Below, piece by piece: positions 32,683-40,534 of a DNA stretch of 64,000 bases. The notes beneath the pieces are model-generated. The model was not told the DNA's origin and made no database searches. It was given only the letters and a program-made list of their open reading frames with translations. Made by a program: the position numbers and the translations under genes. Location: contig NZ_JAVYJB010000008.1 of assembly GCF_032490495.1 (NCBI RefSeq), positions 1-64,000 of the forward strand, written 5' to 3'. The stretch comes from Pilosibacter fragilis (GTDB lineage Bacteria; Bacillota; Clostridia; Lachnospirales; Lachnospiraceae). The stretch's first letter is position 1; each line of letters begins with the position of its first letter.

Positions 32683-33186
32683 TCAGTCATTCAGTGCTGC
32701 CAATTTTTCAAAATACGGCGCAAACAGCTCCTTTTCATATGCATATCCCGCCATGAACACGCAGTCCATAAAGAGTCGTGTGATCTCCGGATCTTCCTGC
32801 TCCGCGAGAATGCGCTTCCATTCCTCTTTCGCGTGCTGGCTGAGTTCTGCGAGCAGCCGGTTCCGGTCCTCGAAGAGGCCGTTGTCGGTGCAGTTTAAGT
32901 CCTTCGGAAGAAAGTCCGCAGTCCTTCCGCAGGGGGATGGGCAAGCGGCGCAGTCTGGGGAGACAATGGATTTCTGCTTGTGGATCTGTTCCACAAGGTC
33001 ATTGGCGGCAGAAGAGGAGAGCGAGCCGCCCGGGGCCACGGATGCCAGGGCTGCAAAAAGGACCGGAGCAGTTCCAGCCGGGATTTCCTTTGCCTCCGCG
33101 GCGCGGGCGAGTCCGATGAGGGCGCAGATGACAGCGTCCTGCTCCGGGGTGCGGCCGGAGGTGTTTGTAGTAGTTGAGAGAGACAT
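32683..33186 (-). CDS. Unknown cysteine-cluster helical protein
   Basis: A 167-residue, mostly helical protein with one cysteine motif, CAACPSPCGRTADFL (about 78-92), and three further Cys. The CGRTADF part faintly recalls the CGKTPEV motif of the hybrid-cluster (Hcp) N-terminal domain, but the protein is far too short for Hcp and lacks its hybrid-cluster motifs. It follows the ferredoxin-like gene on the same strand, separated by a partial 133-bp element. AAGAAGGGAACC precedes the ATG. Context (ferredoxin plus Crp/Fnr regulator) suggests an iron-sulfur protein of nitrosative or redox stress; this is inference. Confidence 0.5.
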   Translation of the reverse strand: MSLSTTTNTSGRTPEQDAVICALIGLARAAEAKEIPAGTAPVLFAALASVAPGGSLSSSAANDLVEQIHKQKSIVSPDCAACPSPCGRTADFLPKDLNCTDNGLFEDRNRLLAELSQHAKEEWKRILAEQEDPEITRLFMDCVFMAGYAYEKELFAPYFEKLAALND

Positions 33187-33216
33187 ATAGGTTCCCTTCT
33201 TAAATATAAAAATGTC

Positions 33217-33281
33217 GATTCAGTACCTTCGTAGTTACAAGGAAAAATCTATTCCAGATCGGCTATGCCGATGGGATTTTC
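33217..33281. mobile_element. Truncated family B element, copy 4
   Basis: Only the left half remains: ATTCAGTACCTTCGTAGTTAC, then the AAAAATC..ATTCCAGATC..GATGGGATTTT arms. It sits between two genes of the ferredoxin unit, so it may affect their coupling. Confidence 0.6.
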
Positions 33282-33306
33282 CAGAAGAACTGGCAGGGAC
33301 GAGATC

Positions 33307-34062
33307 TTATTTCAAGATCCGTCCATCGGTACCGATTGTATATACCTGCCACGGAATAAACTTCCCGCTTGCCATCAGCGCGTTCTTCACAGCCGCCTCG
33401 ATTCCTCCGCAGCACGGAACCTCCATGCGAACAACTGTCACGCTCTGGATATCATTATTGCGGATGATCTCTGTAAGCTTCTCGGAATAGTCTACGGAAT
33501 CCAGCTTCGGACATCCGATCAGTGTCACATGTCCGTCAATGAAATCGTTGTGGAAGTTTCCGTATGCGTAAGCGGTGCAATCCGCGGCAACGAGAAGCTT
33601 CGCACCGTCAAAGTACGGGGCGCGGACCGGGACGAGCTTGATCTGAACCGGCCACTGGGATAGTCTGCTCTCCATGGAGACAGGTGCAGTGTGTCCCGGA
33701 ATCGCTGCGTTGTTAGATGCAGGCGCGGAGGCATGTGTGATCGTGCGGCTCATGCTTCCCGGGCATCCTGTAAATTCCGGCTTCGGGGACGGTGCCTCTG
33801 TCGGCATGAGGGAAGCAGCTTTTCTTGCCGCCATGTGTGCCAGAACCGCCTCATGGTCATAAGCGGCAGCCTCGCGCTCCTCAAAGCTGATGGCGTCCGC
33901 CGGACAGGCCGGAAGACAGTTTCCAAGGCCGTCACAGTAATCGTCGCGGATCAGCTTCGCCTTTCCGTCGATCATCGCGATTGCGCCTTCCTGACAGGCT
34001 GCTGCGCATGCTCCGCAGCCGTTGCATTTTTCTTCATCAATTTTTACGATCGTTCTTTTCAA
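33307..34062 (-). CDS. 2x[4Fe-4S] ferredoxin-domain protein
   Basis: A 251-residue cytoplasmic iron-sulfur protein. The TTG at 34062 is the likely start: AAAGGGGAAC lies about eight bases upstream and the family begins with KRTIVKIDEEKC. Two cluster motifs are CNGCGACAAACQEGAI and CDGLGNCLPACPADAI, followed by an alanine/proline linker and a C-terminal domain with VAADCTAYAYGNFH, LIGCPKLDSVDY, and VRMEVPCCGGIEAAV, which carries more cysteines. Such proteins occur next to Crp/Fnr-type HcpR regulators in clostridia. It is divergent from such a regulator across a shared palindrome. Confidence 0.75.
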   Translation of the reverse strand: MKRTIVKIDEEKCNGCGACAAACQEGAIAMIDGKAKLIRDDYCDGLGNCLPACPADAISFEEREAAAYDHEAVLAHMAARKAASLMPTEAPSPKPEFTGCPGSMSRTITHASAPASNNAAIPGHTAPVSMESRLSQWPVQIKLVPVRAPYFDGAKLLVAADCTAYAYGNFHNDFIDGHVTLIGCPKLDSVDYSEKLTEIIRNNDIQSVTVVRMEVPCCGGIEAAVKNALMASGKFIPWQVYTIGTDGRILK

Positions 34063-34175
34063 TTTAAGTTCCCCTTTCAAAATGTGTAAATATTGTCTCA
34101 GCAATTTCTATTGCGGTGTATTTGCTGCCATGTATCCGGAAAAAGCGGATCGTGGCAGATTTTGTAAGTGTCATG

Positions 34176-34207
34176 TATTGACTTTTGTATCGTCAATATA
34201 CTACAAT
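34176..34207. promoter_or_regulatory. Crp/Fnr-type operator and promoter in the divergent spacer
   Basis: TATTGAC (34176-34182) and GTCAATA (34192-34198) form a 7-bp inverted repeat with a 9-base spacer. The left arm overlaps a -35 (TTGACT, 34178-34183) whose -10 is TACAAT (34202-34207, 18-base spacer), reading towards the regulator gene. The site would let the regulator control itself and the ferredoxin gene. The rest of this roughly 290-base spacer holds nothing else I recognise. Confidence 0.6.
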
Positions 34208-34351
34208 GATGACAAAAAGTATGTTGTATTTCCAACGAAAAATCCGCAATGTGGTACATTCAGAACTGAAAAAAGGTAGACCGCACGTGATGGAAGAAGG
34301 AAACAGGAAAGTGCAAATGGCCGCCCGTGTTAGGTGAAAGAAAGGAAAACT

Positions 34352-35008
34352 ATGATCCACAAAGAAGAAATTCCGGATTCCCCGCTTTTCGCCGGAATCC
34401 ACCCGGAAGAAAAGGAGAGCATCTTGAAATGTCTCTCCGCAGTCGAAAAGAAATACGAAAAAGGCGACGCGGTCTTTCTTGCAGGAACTGCGATCCGCTC
34501 CATGGGATTCATCCTCTCCGGAAGTGTCGATATCTCCCGGGACGATTTCTGGGGAAACAGGCAGGTCCTTGGACATGCTGGGAGCGGCGAGCTCTTCGGA
34601 GAGGCCTATGCCTGTATGCCCGGCGAGTCTCTGATGGTAAATGTGGAGGCGGCGGAGAAGTGCCGGATCCTGTTTCTGGACATCGGAAAGATCCTAAACG
34701 TCTGCACCCCGGCATGCTCCCACCACAACCGCCTGATCCACAACCTTCTCTATATCATGGCGAAGAAAAATCTCATGCTGACGCGGAAGATCGACCACAT
34801 GGGACAGAGGTCCATCCGGGAAAAGGTGATGGCGTACCTGTCCTTTGAGTCTGAAAAACAGAAGAAAAAGACCTTCGGAATCCCCTTTAACCGCCAGCAG
34901 CTCGCGGATTATCTCGCGGTGGACAGGAGCGCATTGTCTGCGGAGCTCTCCAGGATGAAAAAAGACGGGCTGATTGAATTTGAGAAGAATATTTTTACGC
35001 TTTTATAA
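34352..35008 (+). CDS. Crp/Fnr family regulator (HcpR-like by context)
   Basis: A 218-residue regulator with an N-terminal cyclic-nucleotide-binding-like sensor barrel (FLAGTAIRSMGFILSGSVDISRDDFWGN; GSGELFGEAYACMPGE) and a C-terminal winged HTH (GIPFNRQQLADYLAVDRSALSAELSRMKKDGLI). The start at 34352 has AGAAAGGA six bases before it; a GTG six codons upstream is less well placed. The N-terminal Cys array of Fnr is absent. Divergent from a ferredoxin gene, as seen with HcpR, the heme/NO-responsive clostridial regulator; a heme-sensing role is inferred from context only. Confidence 0.75.
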   Translation: MIHKEEIPDSPLFAGIHPEEKESILKCLSAVEKKYEKGDAVFLAGTAIRSMGFILSGSVDISRDDFWGNRQVLGHAGSGELFGEAYACMPGESLMVNVEAAEKCRILFLDIGKILNVCTPACSHHNRLIHNLLYIMAKKNLMLTRKIDHMGQRSIREKVMAYLSFESEKQKKKTFGIPFNRQQLADYLAVDRSALSAELSRMKKDGLIEFEKNIFTLL

Positions 35009-35009
35009 T

Positions 35010-35142
35010 GTAACGGTTCAGTGTCCTCGCGGTTACGCGCAAAAATCCATTCCAAATCGGCTGTGCCGATGGGATTTTTGACTTCCGGCATAGGTTTTCT
35101 TACGGTCAGCCCAGTAAGTGCATAGACCTGCGGAATAGACAT
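35010..35142. mobile_element. Degenerate 133-bp family B element, copy 3
   Basis: Aligns along 133 bp with the copy at 28240 (GTAACGGTTCAGTGTCC start; CAAAAATCCATTCCA, GATGGGATTTTTG, TTTTCTTACGGTCAGC inside) but its right end has decayed (GCGGAATAGACAT). No flanking duplication remains. It begins two bases after the Crp/Fnr stop codon. Confidence 0.75.
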
Positions 35143-35175
35143 CACAATTCTATATATAGAAGAAAGGAAAGAACA

Positions 35176-35889
35176 ATGCCATACAGAGATGAGATCGAAG
35201 AGCGAAGGATCCGGCGGGAGGAAAACCGGAGAAGACGAAGAAAGCAGGAGCGGACCCGCCGCATGATCGTAGGCGGACTGGCCGCCGTGATCGTGATCGC
35301 CGTGATCGTCACGGCTGTGCTCGTGACAAAGAAGCTTACGGGGAGGAAACAGGTAAATCCGGCGGATGTGGCGGTTCCGGAGTATGTGAATGTGAATTTA
35401 CTGACCCCGAATGAGTACTCACGGCCGCAGATCCCACTTGAGAAAGTAAACGGCATCGTGGTACACTATGTCGCAAATCCCTGCAGCACCGCTCTGGAAA
35501 ACCGGAATTATTTTGAGGGATTAAAGGACCAGACAGGTTCGAAGACCACCTCTGTCAGCAGCCATTTTGTGATCGGTCTGGAAGGTGAGGTCGTCCAGTG
35601 CGTCCCGTTAAATGAGGTGGCCTACGCATCCAACAACCGCAACAGTGACACGATCTCCATCGAGTGCTGCCACCCGGATGAGACCGGAAAATTTTATGAC
35701 AGTACATATCAGACGCTTGTAAACTTATGCGCGTACCTCTGTGTGGAATTTGATCTGAAGCCGGATGACGTGATCCGCCACTACGACGTGACGGGAAAGA
35801 TCTGCCCGAAATATTTTGTGGATTATCCGGAGAAATGGGAGGACTTCCATAAGGATGTAAAGAAAGCGATAAAGATTCTGAAGAAGTAA
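35176..35889 (+). CDS. Membrane-anchored N-acetylmuramoyl-L-alanine amidase (Amidase_2)
   Basis: A 237-residue type II membrane protein: a short, very basic cytoplasmic head (EERRIRREENRRRRRKQERT), one membrane helix (about 32-53), and an external Amidase_2/PGRP fold. The zinc ligands are likely in GIVVHYVANP (His), RHYDVTGKICPKYF (His and Cys), and the SSHFVIGLEGEVVQC strand completes the site. It cleaves peptidoglycan amide bonds at the membrane-wall interface. AAGAAAGGAAAG precedes the ATG. Monocistronic by appearance. Confidence 0.85.
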   Translation: MPYRDEIEERRIRREENRRRRRKQERTRRMIVGGLAAVIVIAVIVTAVLVTKKLTGRKQVNPADVAVPEYVNVNLLTPNEYSRPQIPLEKVNGIVVHYVANPCSTALENRNYFEGLKDQTGSKTTSVSSHFVIGLEGEVVQCVPLNEVAYASNNRNSDTISIECCHPDETGKFYDSTYQTLVNLCAYLCVEFDLKPDDVIRHYDVTGKICPKYFVDYPEKWEDFHKDVKKAIKILKK

Positions 35890-36094
35890 CGGGACATTCA
35901 CTAAAAATTCGAAATTCATTTTGTATTCTTTACCTAAAATTTACAAATATTATATTTATAATTGAAAAAAGCGTGTGCTCTATGATATGATGGAACACGA
36001 AGGCAAATTTTGCAGAATCGGATCGAAACTGCGCTTTTGCCACGCCGCCGTGTTAAGACAACAGGCAGCGACAAAAGAGAATGGAGAAGGCATT

Positions 36095-37762
36095 ATGAAT
36101 ATCGGATATCTGGAAAGTATCTTCAGTTTCCTCGGTGGTCTGGGCATGTTCCTTTACGGTATGAGCATCATGGGTGACGGCATGCAGAAGTCAGCGGGAA
36201 GTAAGCTGAACAAGTTCCTGAGAATGGTGACGGACAACAGACTTCTGGCAGTCGGTCTCGGCGCTCTGATCACCGCGATCCTGCACAGCAGCGGAGCCAC
36301 AACCGTCATGGTCGTTGGTTTCGTAAACGCCGGAATTTTGAATCTGACCCAGGCGGTCGGAGTCATCATGGGCGCAAACATCGGTACAACGATCACCGCA
36401 TGGATGGTTTCCTTAAACTCTCTGGGGGATGCGATGAAGATCCTGCAGCCGTCGTTTTTCGCGCCGCTCGTAGTTGCCATCGGCGCCGCCTTTTTGATGT
36501 TTTCCAAGAAGAAAAAGGAGAGTCTGGCAGGTGAGATCTGTATCGGTGTCGGCCTCCTGTTTGTGGGCCTGACCTTCATGTCAGGTTCTGTAGCACCGTA
36601 CACGGATGCCCCGATCTTTGCGAAGGCGTTTGCGGTACTTGGAAGGAACCCGATCCTCGGTATTCTTGTCGGTGCCCTTGTAACTGCGATCATCCAGAGC
36701 TCCACCGCCTCTGTTGGTATCTTACAGACTCTGGCGATGAGCGGAGTGGTATCCACAAATGCCGCGATTTATATTACTCTTGGACAGAATATCGGATCAT
36801 GTCTGACTGCCCTTTTATCCAGTGCAGGCACAAGCCGAAACGCAAAGCGCGCGTCCGTGATCCATCTGACCTTCAACAGCTTCGGTGCGGTCGTATTCGG
36901 AATCGGTATGTATATCATTTCCATGATGCGCCCGGATATTGCCCAGAGCAGTATCAATTCTTTCCAGATCTCGGTGTTCCATACATTCTTTAACGTGACG
37001 AACACCCTGCTCTTATTCCCGTTCGCGAAACAGCTCGTTGCGTTTTCCGGTCTGATCGTCCGCGAGACAGGTCAGGAAGAGGAGCAGAAGGAGACAAAGG
37101 AGGACGAGCTTCCGGTTCTCGACGAACGTATCTTCAAATCCCCGACCTTTGCCCTTGAAGTCGGTGTGATGGAAGTCGTTCATATGGGTAAGATGGCTCT
37201 CGCAAACTTAAAGCTTGCAACAAACGTCCTTCTGGAAAACAAATATGAATGTCTGGATGAGGTTTTTAAGAACGAGACAGAGATCGATATTTTAAATAAG
37301 AAGCTTACCGAATATCTCATTAAGGTCAACAACCTGTCCTTAAATGAGAAACAGAAAGTTCAGGTCAGCAACCTCTTCTACAGCATCAGCGATTTAGAAC
37401 GTGTGGGCGACCATGCGGAAAACCTCGCAGAGGCGGCACAGTACCTGAAGGAACATGGACTCACTTTCTCAGAGACCGGGCTCGAGGATCTCAAAGAGAT
37501 TTCGAGCGCGGCCATCGGAGCTGTGGACCATGCAGTCGCTGCCCGCCAGGATGGCGGAATGGAGGATATCCGTCAGGTCAGCAAGCTGGAAGACCGTGTG
37601 GATACTCTCGAGGAGGAGATGCGCGACAAGCACATCGAGCGTCTTTCCAAGAACGAGTGCAACCCGTCTGCCGGCGTTGTGTTCTTAGATATCCTGAGCA
37701 ATCTGGAACGTATCTCCGACCATGCCTATAATGTGGCCGGATATGTGAAGGATGAGCTGTAA
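36095..37762 (+). CDS. Na/Pi cotransporter with PhoU-like domain
   Basis: A 555-residue Na+-dependent phosphate (NptA/PNaS) family transporter. The start at 36095 (GAGAAGG upstream) begins the conserved membrane region; the longer frame adds an unrelated head. Two inverted repeats carry the substrate motifs HSSGATTVMVVGF (about 66-78) and IIQSSTASVGILQ. After about nine membrane helices, a cytoplasmic C-terminal helical PhoU-like domain (about 350-555: EVVHMGKMALANLKLATNV, then ISDLERVGDHAENLAEAA) follows. The PhoU half suggests feedback from phosphate status. A strong terminator follows. Confidence 0.9.
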   Translation: MNIGYLESIFSFLGGLGMFLYGMSIMGDGMQKSAGSKLNKFLRMVTDNRLLAVGLGALITAILHSSGATTVMVVGFVNAGILNLTQAVGVIMGANIGTTITAWMVSLNSLGDAMKILQPSFFAPLVVAIGAAFLMFSKKKKESLAGEICIGVGLLFVGLTFMSGSVAPYTDAPIFAKAFAVLGRNPILGILVGALVTAIIQSSTASVGILQTLAMSGVVSTNAAIYITLGQNIGSCLTALLSSAGTSRNAKRASVIHLTFNSFGAVVFGIGMYIISMMRPDIAQSSINSFQISVFHTFFNVTNTLLLFPFAKQLVAFSGLIVRETGQEEEQKETKEDELPVLDERIFKSPTFALEVGVMEVVHMGKMALANLKLATNVLLENKYECLDEVFKNETEIDILNKKLTEYLIKVNNLSLNEKQKVQVSNLFYSISDLERVGDHAENLAEAAQYLKEHGLTFSETGLEDLKEISSAAIGAVDHAVAARQDGGMEDIRQVSKLEDRVDTLEEEMRDKHIERLSKNECNPSAGVVFLDILSNLERISDHAYNVAGYVKDEL

Positions 37763-37786
37763 AGCGCATTTCATCTGATGATTTTG

Positions 37787-37836
37787 ATCCCGCATACAGA
37801 TTCCGGATAATATCCGGACTGTGTGCGGGATTTTTT
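37787..37836 (+). terminator. Terminator of the Na/Pi cotransporter
   Basis: Long hairpin ATCCCGCA..ACAG..CCGGAT/ATCCGG..CTGT..TGCGGGAT followed by TTTTT. Confidence 0.9.
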
Positions 37837-37865
37837 AGTATTTGCGGTCATTTGGAAAAATCAGC

Positions 37866-37909
37866 TTGCCAGCATATGCGATCTTCCGTATAATGAAGAC
37901 ATCAGACAA
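37866..37909 (+). promoter_or_regulatory. gntR promoter with CATCAGACAA operator
   Basis: TTGCCA (37866-37871), a 17-base spacer, TATAAT (37889-37894), then CATCAGACAA at 37900-37909 over the start point. The same box recurs three times before the permease gene, so this is a probable autorepression site. Confidence 0.7.
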
Positions 37910-37934
37910 CTTGTAACAGAACATGGGGGAAACT

Positions 37935-38672
37935 ATGGAGACGAAGAAAAAAGATGACCGGAAACTTCTGGGCAGCCAGATCGAGGACCGGATCTTAGAG
38001 TATATAAAAGAGAAACCGTTGGAGGTGGGAGACCGGCTTCCGAACGAGTTTGAACTTGCGGAGATGTTTGAGGTGGGACGAAGCACGATCCGCGAGGCGG
38101 TGAAAGGTCTGGTGACGAAAGGAGTTCTGCAGGTGCGGAGAGGCGCGGGAACGTATGTCAGCAGTCTGACGCCTGCGGAGGACGATCCGTTAAGGCTTAA
38201 TGCAAAGCTCCATGACAGGTTTAAGCTGGCGCTGGATCTCTTTGACGTCCGTCTGATCTTAGAGCCGGAGATTGCCGCTAAGGCGGCAGTTTACGCGACG
38301 GACGAGGATATCGCGACCTTAAAGAGGCTGTGTAAGGAGACGGAGGAACTATATCTGGCGGACAAGGATCATATGCCGAAGGACATCGAGTTCCACACCT
38401 GGATCGCCCGGTGCAGCAAGAATCAGGTCATGGAGTCCCTGATCCCGATCATCAATTCGGGAATCAATACCTTCGTGAACCTGACGAGGCGCTCACTGCG
38501 GACAGAGACGATCACGACCCACCGGGCCATCACGGAAGCCATCGCAAATCATGATTCCACCGGGGCGCGGTGTGCCATGGTGATGCATCTGACGTATAAC
38601 AGGCAGGAGCTTTTGAAACGTCGGACGGCCTATGAGGCGCAGGTCGAGACGGAAGAGAAGAAAGAACAGTAG
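37935..38672 (+). CDS. FadR-subfamily GntR regulator of the sugar-acid cassette
   Basis: A 245-residue repressor: N-terminal winged HTH (LPNEFELAEMFEVGRSTIREAVKGLV, about 37-62; VLQVRRGAGTYVS wing) and an all-helical FCD effector domain (LDLFDVRLILEPEIAAKAA; FHTWIARCSKNQVMESLI; THRAITEAIANHD), whose Asp/His set often binds a metal and an organic acid. I use the ATG at 37935, which has GGGGGAAA upstream; one four codons earlier lacks a site. It precedes a GntP permease and an IlvD/Edd dehydratase, so the effector is likely a sugar acid or its product. Confidence 0.85.
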   Translation: METKKKDDRKLLGSQIEDRILEYIKEKPLEVGDRLPNEFELAEMFEVGRSTIREAVKGLVTKGVLQVRRGAGTYVSSLTPAEDDPLRLNAKLHDRFKLALDLFDVRLILEPEIAAKAAVYATDEDIATLKRLCKETEELYLADKDHMPKDIEFHTWIARCSKNQVMESLIPIINSGINTFVNLTRRSLRTETITTHRAITEAIANHDSTGARCAMVMHLTYNRQELLKRRTAYEAQVETEEKKEQ

Positions 38673-38718
38673 AAGAGTAAAATGTCTGAAGTCATTCGAG
38701 TGGAATAAGAATGCTGAG

Positions 38719-38758
38719 AGCAGGGAAAAATAGTGCACAATTTTCCCCTGCTTTTTTT
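38719..38758 (+). terminator. Terminator of the gntR-type gene
   Basis: Stem AGCAGGG-AAAA/TTTTCCCCTGCT followed by TTTTTTT. Confidence 0.8.
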
Positions 38759-38784
38759 GTGCGAAAAAGAGAAAAGACAAAATA

Positions 38785-38895
38785 CATCAGACAAGTATTG
38801 CAAATACCACAGAAAAATGTTAGATTAAGCCCATAGACATAAGACATCAGACAAATGCATTAAAGAATTTACTAAACAGCCTGACATGTCTGATG
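38785..38895 (+). promoter_or_regulatory. Permease promoter with three CATCAGACA boxes
   Basis: CATCAGACAA occurs at 38785-38794 and 38845-38854, and an inverted copy (ATGTCTGATG) at 38886-38895. A weak promoter (TTGCAA 38798-38803; TAGATT 38821-38826, 17-base spacer) lies between the first two. The spacing suggests cooperative repression or looping by the neighbouring GntR protein. Confidence 0.65.
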
Positions 38896-39037
38896 AAAAA
38901 GCGGAAAGCAGGAAAAACAAAATATGAACTGTTATTTCCAAATGCAACCATGAAGCGCAGAGCAGTCCGGTTCAGGGGTATGGAACGGATCTTTGCGCGG
39001 AACAACCAAAACAAATACACTGGGAGGTAAATTCACT

Positions 39038-40393
39038 ATGTCTGAAGGAGTTGTACTCAACCCGACCCGCCTTGTCCTGGCAGCACTGATCGGTCTTGTG
39101 ATCCTGCTCGTCCTGATCATCAAGTTTAATGTGCAGGCAATGATCGCGATCCTGATCGGAGCAATCAGCATCGGACTTCTTGCGGGAATGCCGACGAAAG
39201 ATATTATCGCGGCAGTCAATGATGGAATTGGAAACACGTTAAAAGGAATTGCCCTGCTTGTAGGCTTAGGATCCATGTTCGGCGCGATCCTGGAGGTCTC
39301 GGGCGGCGCACAGACGATCGCCGTCACGATGGTAAAGAAATTCGGTGACGAGAAGGCCGCGTGGGCGCTTGGAATCACAGGTCTCGTGATCGCGATGCCG
39401 GTATTCTTCGATGCAGGACTGATCATTCTGATCCCGTTAGCATTCTCCCTTGCAAAGAAGACAAAGCGTTCCTCTCTTCACTATGTGATCCCGCTCCTTG
39501 CAGGACTTGCGGTTGGACATGCGTTCATTCCGCCGACACCGGGTCCGGTTCTCGTAGCAACGATGTTAAATGTAGATCTTGGCTGGGTCATCTTAGTCGG
39601 AATCTTCTGCGGAATCTTCGCGATGATCATAGCCGGTCCGGTCTGGGGATCCATCTGTGGTAAGAAGTTTTATGTTCCGGTACCGGAGAGTGTGGCAAAT
39701 CAGGAAGAGATTGATGAGTCCAAGCTTCCGAGCTTCTGGCTGATCGTTGGGATCATTTTGATCCCGTTAGTGCTCATCATTCTGGACTCCATCTGCGGCG
39801 TTGTTCCGGCATTAGCCGGTGTTGCTCCGATCTTTGAGTTCTTAGGTGAGCCGTTCGTAGCACTGCTGCTCGCGACTCTGGCGGCCATGTTTGGTCTTGG
39901 CTTAAAGCATGGCTACACGATGAAAGAGCTTGAGAAGGTTATGACAAAGTCCTTAGAGCCGACCGGCCTCATCCTTCTCGTTACCGCCTGCGGCGGCGTG
40001 CTCCGCTATGTGCTTCAATACTCCGGTCTCGGAAATGTGATCGGAAACGCGGTTGCATCCATGAATCTTCCGATCGTTGTCCTTGCATTTATCATCGCAG
40101 TCCTTGTCCGTATCAGTGTCGGTTCCGCGACGGTTGCCATGACCATGGCGGCAGGTATCGTTGCGGCGCTTCCGGGAATCAGCGAGCTGTCCCCGTTATA
40201 TCTGGCATGTACCGTAGCGGCAGTAGCGGGCGGCTCCACCGTATGCTCCCACTTCAATGATTCCGGTTTCTGGCTGGTAAGATCCCTCGTGGGAATCGAC
40301 GAGAAGACGACTCTGAAAACCTGGACCATCATGGAGACCTTAGTCGGCGTGACCGGATTCCTTGTAGCACTTGTAATTTCATTCTTTGCGTAG
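39038..40393 (+). CDS. GntP-family gluconate/sugar-acid:H+ symporter
   Basis: A 451-residue inner-membrane permease of the GntP family, importing gluconate or a related sugar acid with protons. About 12 hydrophobic segments. Family motifs include GLGSMFGAILEVSGGAQTIA, ITGLVIAMPVFFDAGLIILIP, HAFIPPTPGPVLVA and GGSTVCSHFNDSGFWLV. GGGAGG at 39022 sets the start. It is followed by the dehydratase in the same direction (141-base gap), with no clear terminator between them. Confidence 0.9.
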   Translation: MSEGVVLNPTRLVLAALIGLVILLVLIIKFNVQAMIAILIGAISIGLLAGMPTKDIIAAVNDGIGNTLKGIALLVGLGSMFGAILEVSGGAQTIAVTMVKKFGDEKAAWALGITGLVIAMPVFFDAGLIILIPLAFSLAKKTKRSSLHYVIPLLAGLAVGHAFIPPTPGPVLVATMLNVDLGWVILVGIFCGIFAMIIAGPVWGSICGKKFYVPVPESVANQEEIDESKLPSFWLIVGIILIPLVLIILDSICGVVPALAGVAPIFEFLGEPFVALLLATLAAMFGLGLKHGYTMKELEKVMTKSLEPTGLILLVTACGGVLRYVLQYSGLGNVIGNAVASMNLPIVVLAFIIAVLVRISVGSATVAMTMAAGIVAALPGISELSPLYLACTVAAVAGGSTVCSHFNDSGFWLVRSLVGIDEKTTLKTWTIMETLVGVTGFLVALVISFFA

Positions 40394-40534
40394 TAGAAAG
40401 ATGCAGATACGCAGCTTAAAGCCGCGGTGCATTCGAAACACAGAGAAAGAACAAAATTATTGGAAAGCGGTTCCAATAAAAGATATCATTCGCTCAGTAA
40501 CGAGTAACACCCCACAAAGAAAGAAGGAAATATC

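Noticed and set aside
32683..33186. Hydroxylamine reductase (Hcp)
   Set aside because: Only a short motif is similar; length is 167 versus about 550 residues and the hybrid-cluster ligands are missing.
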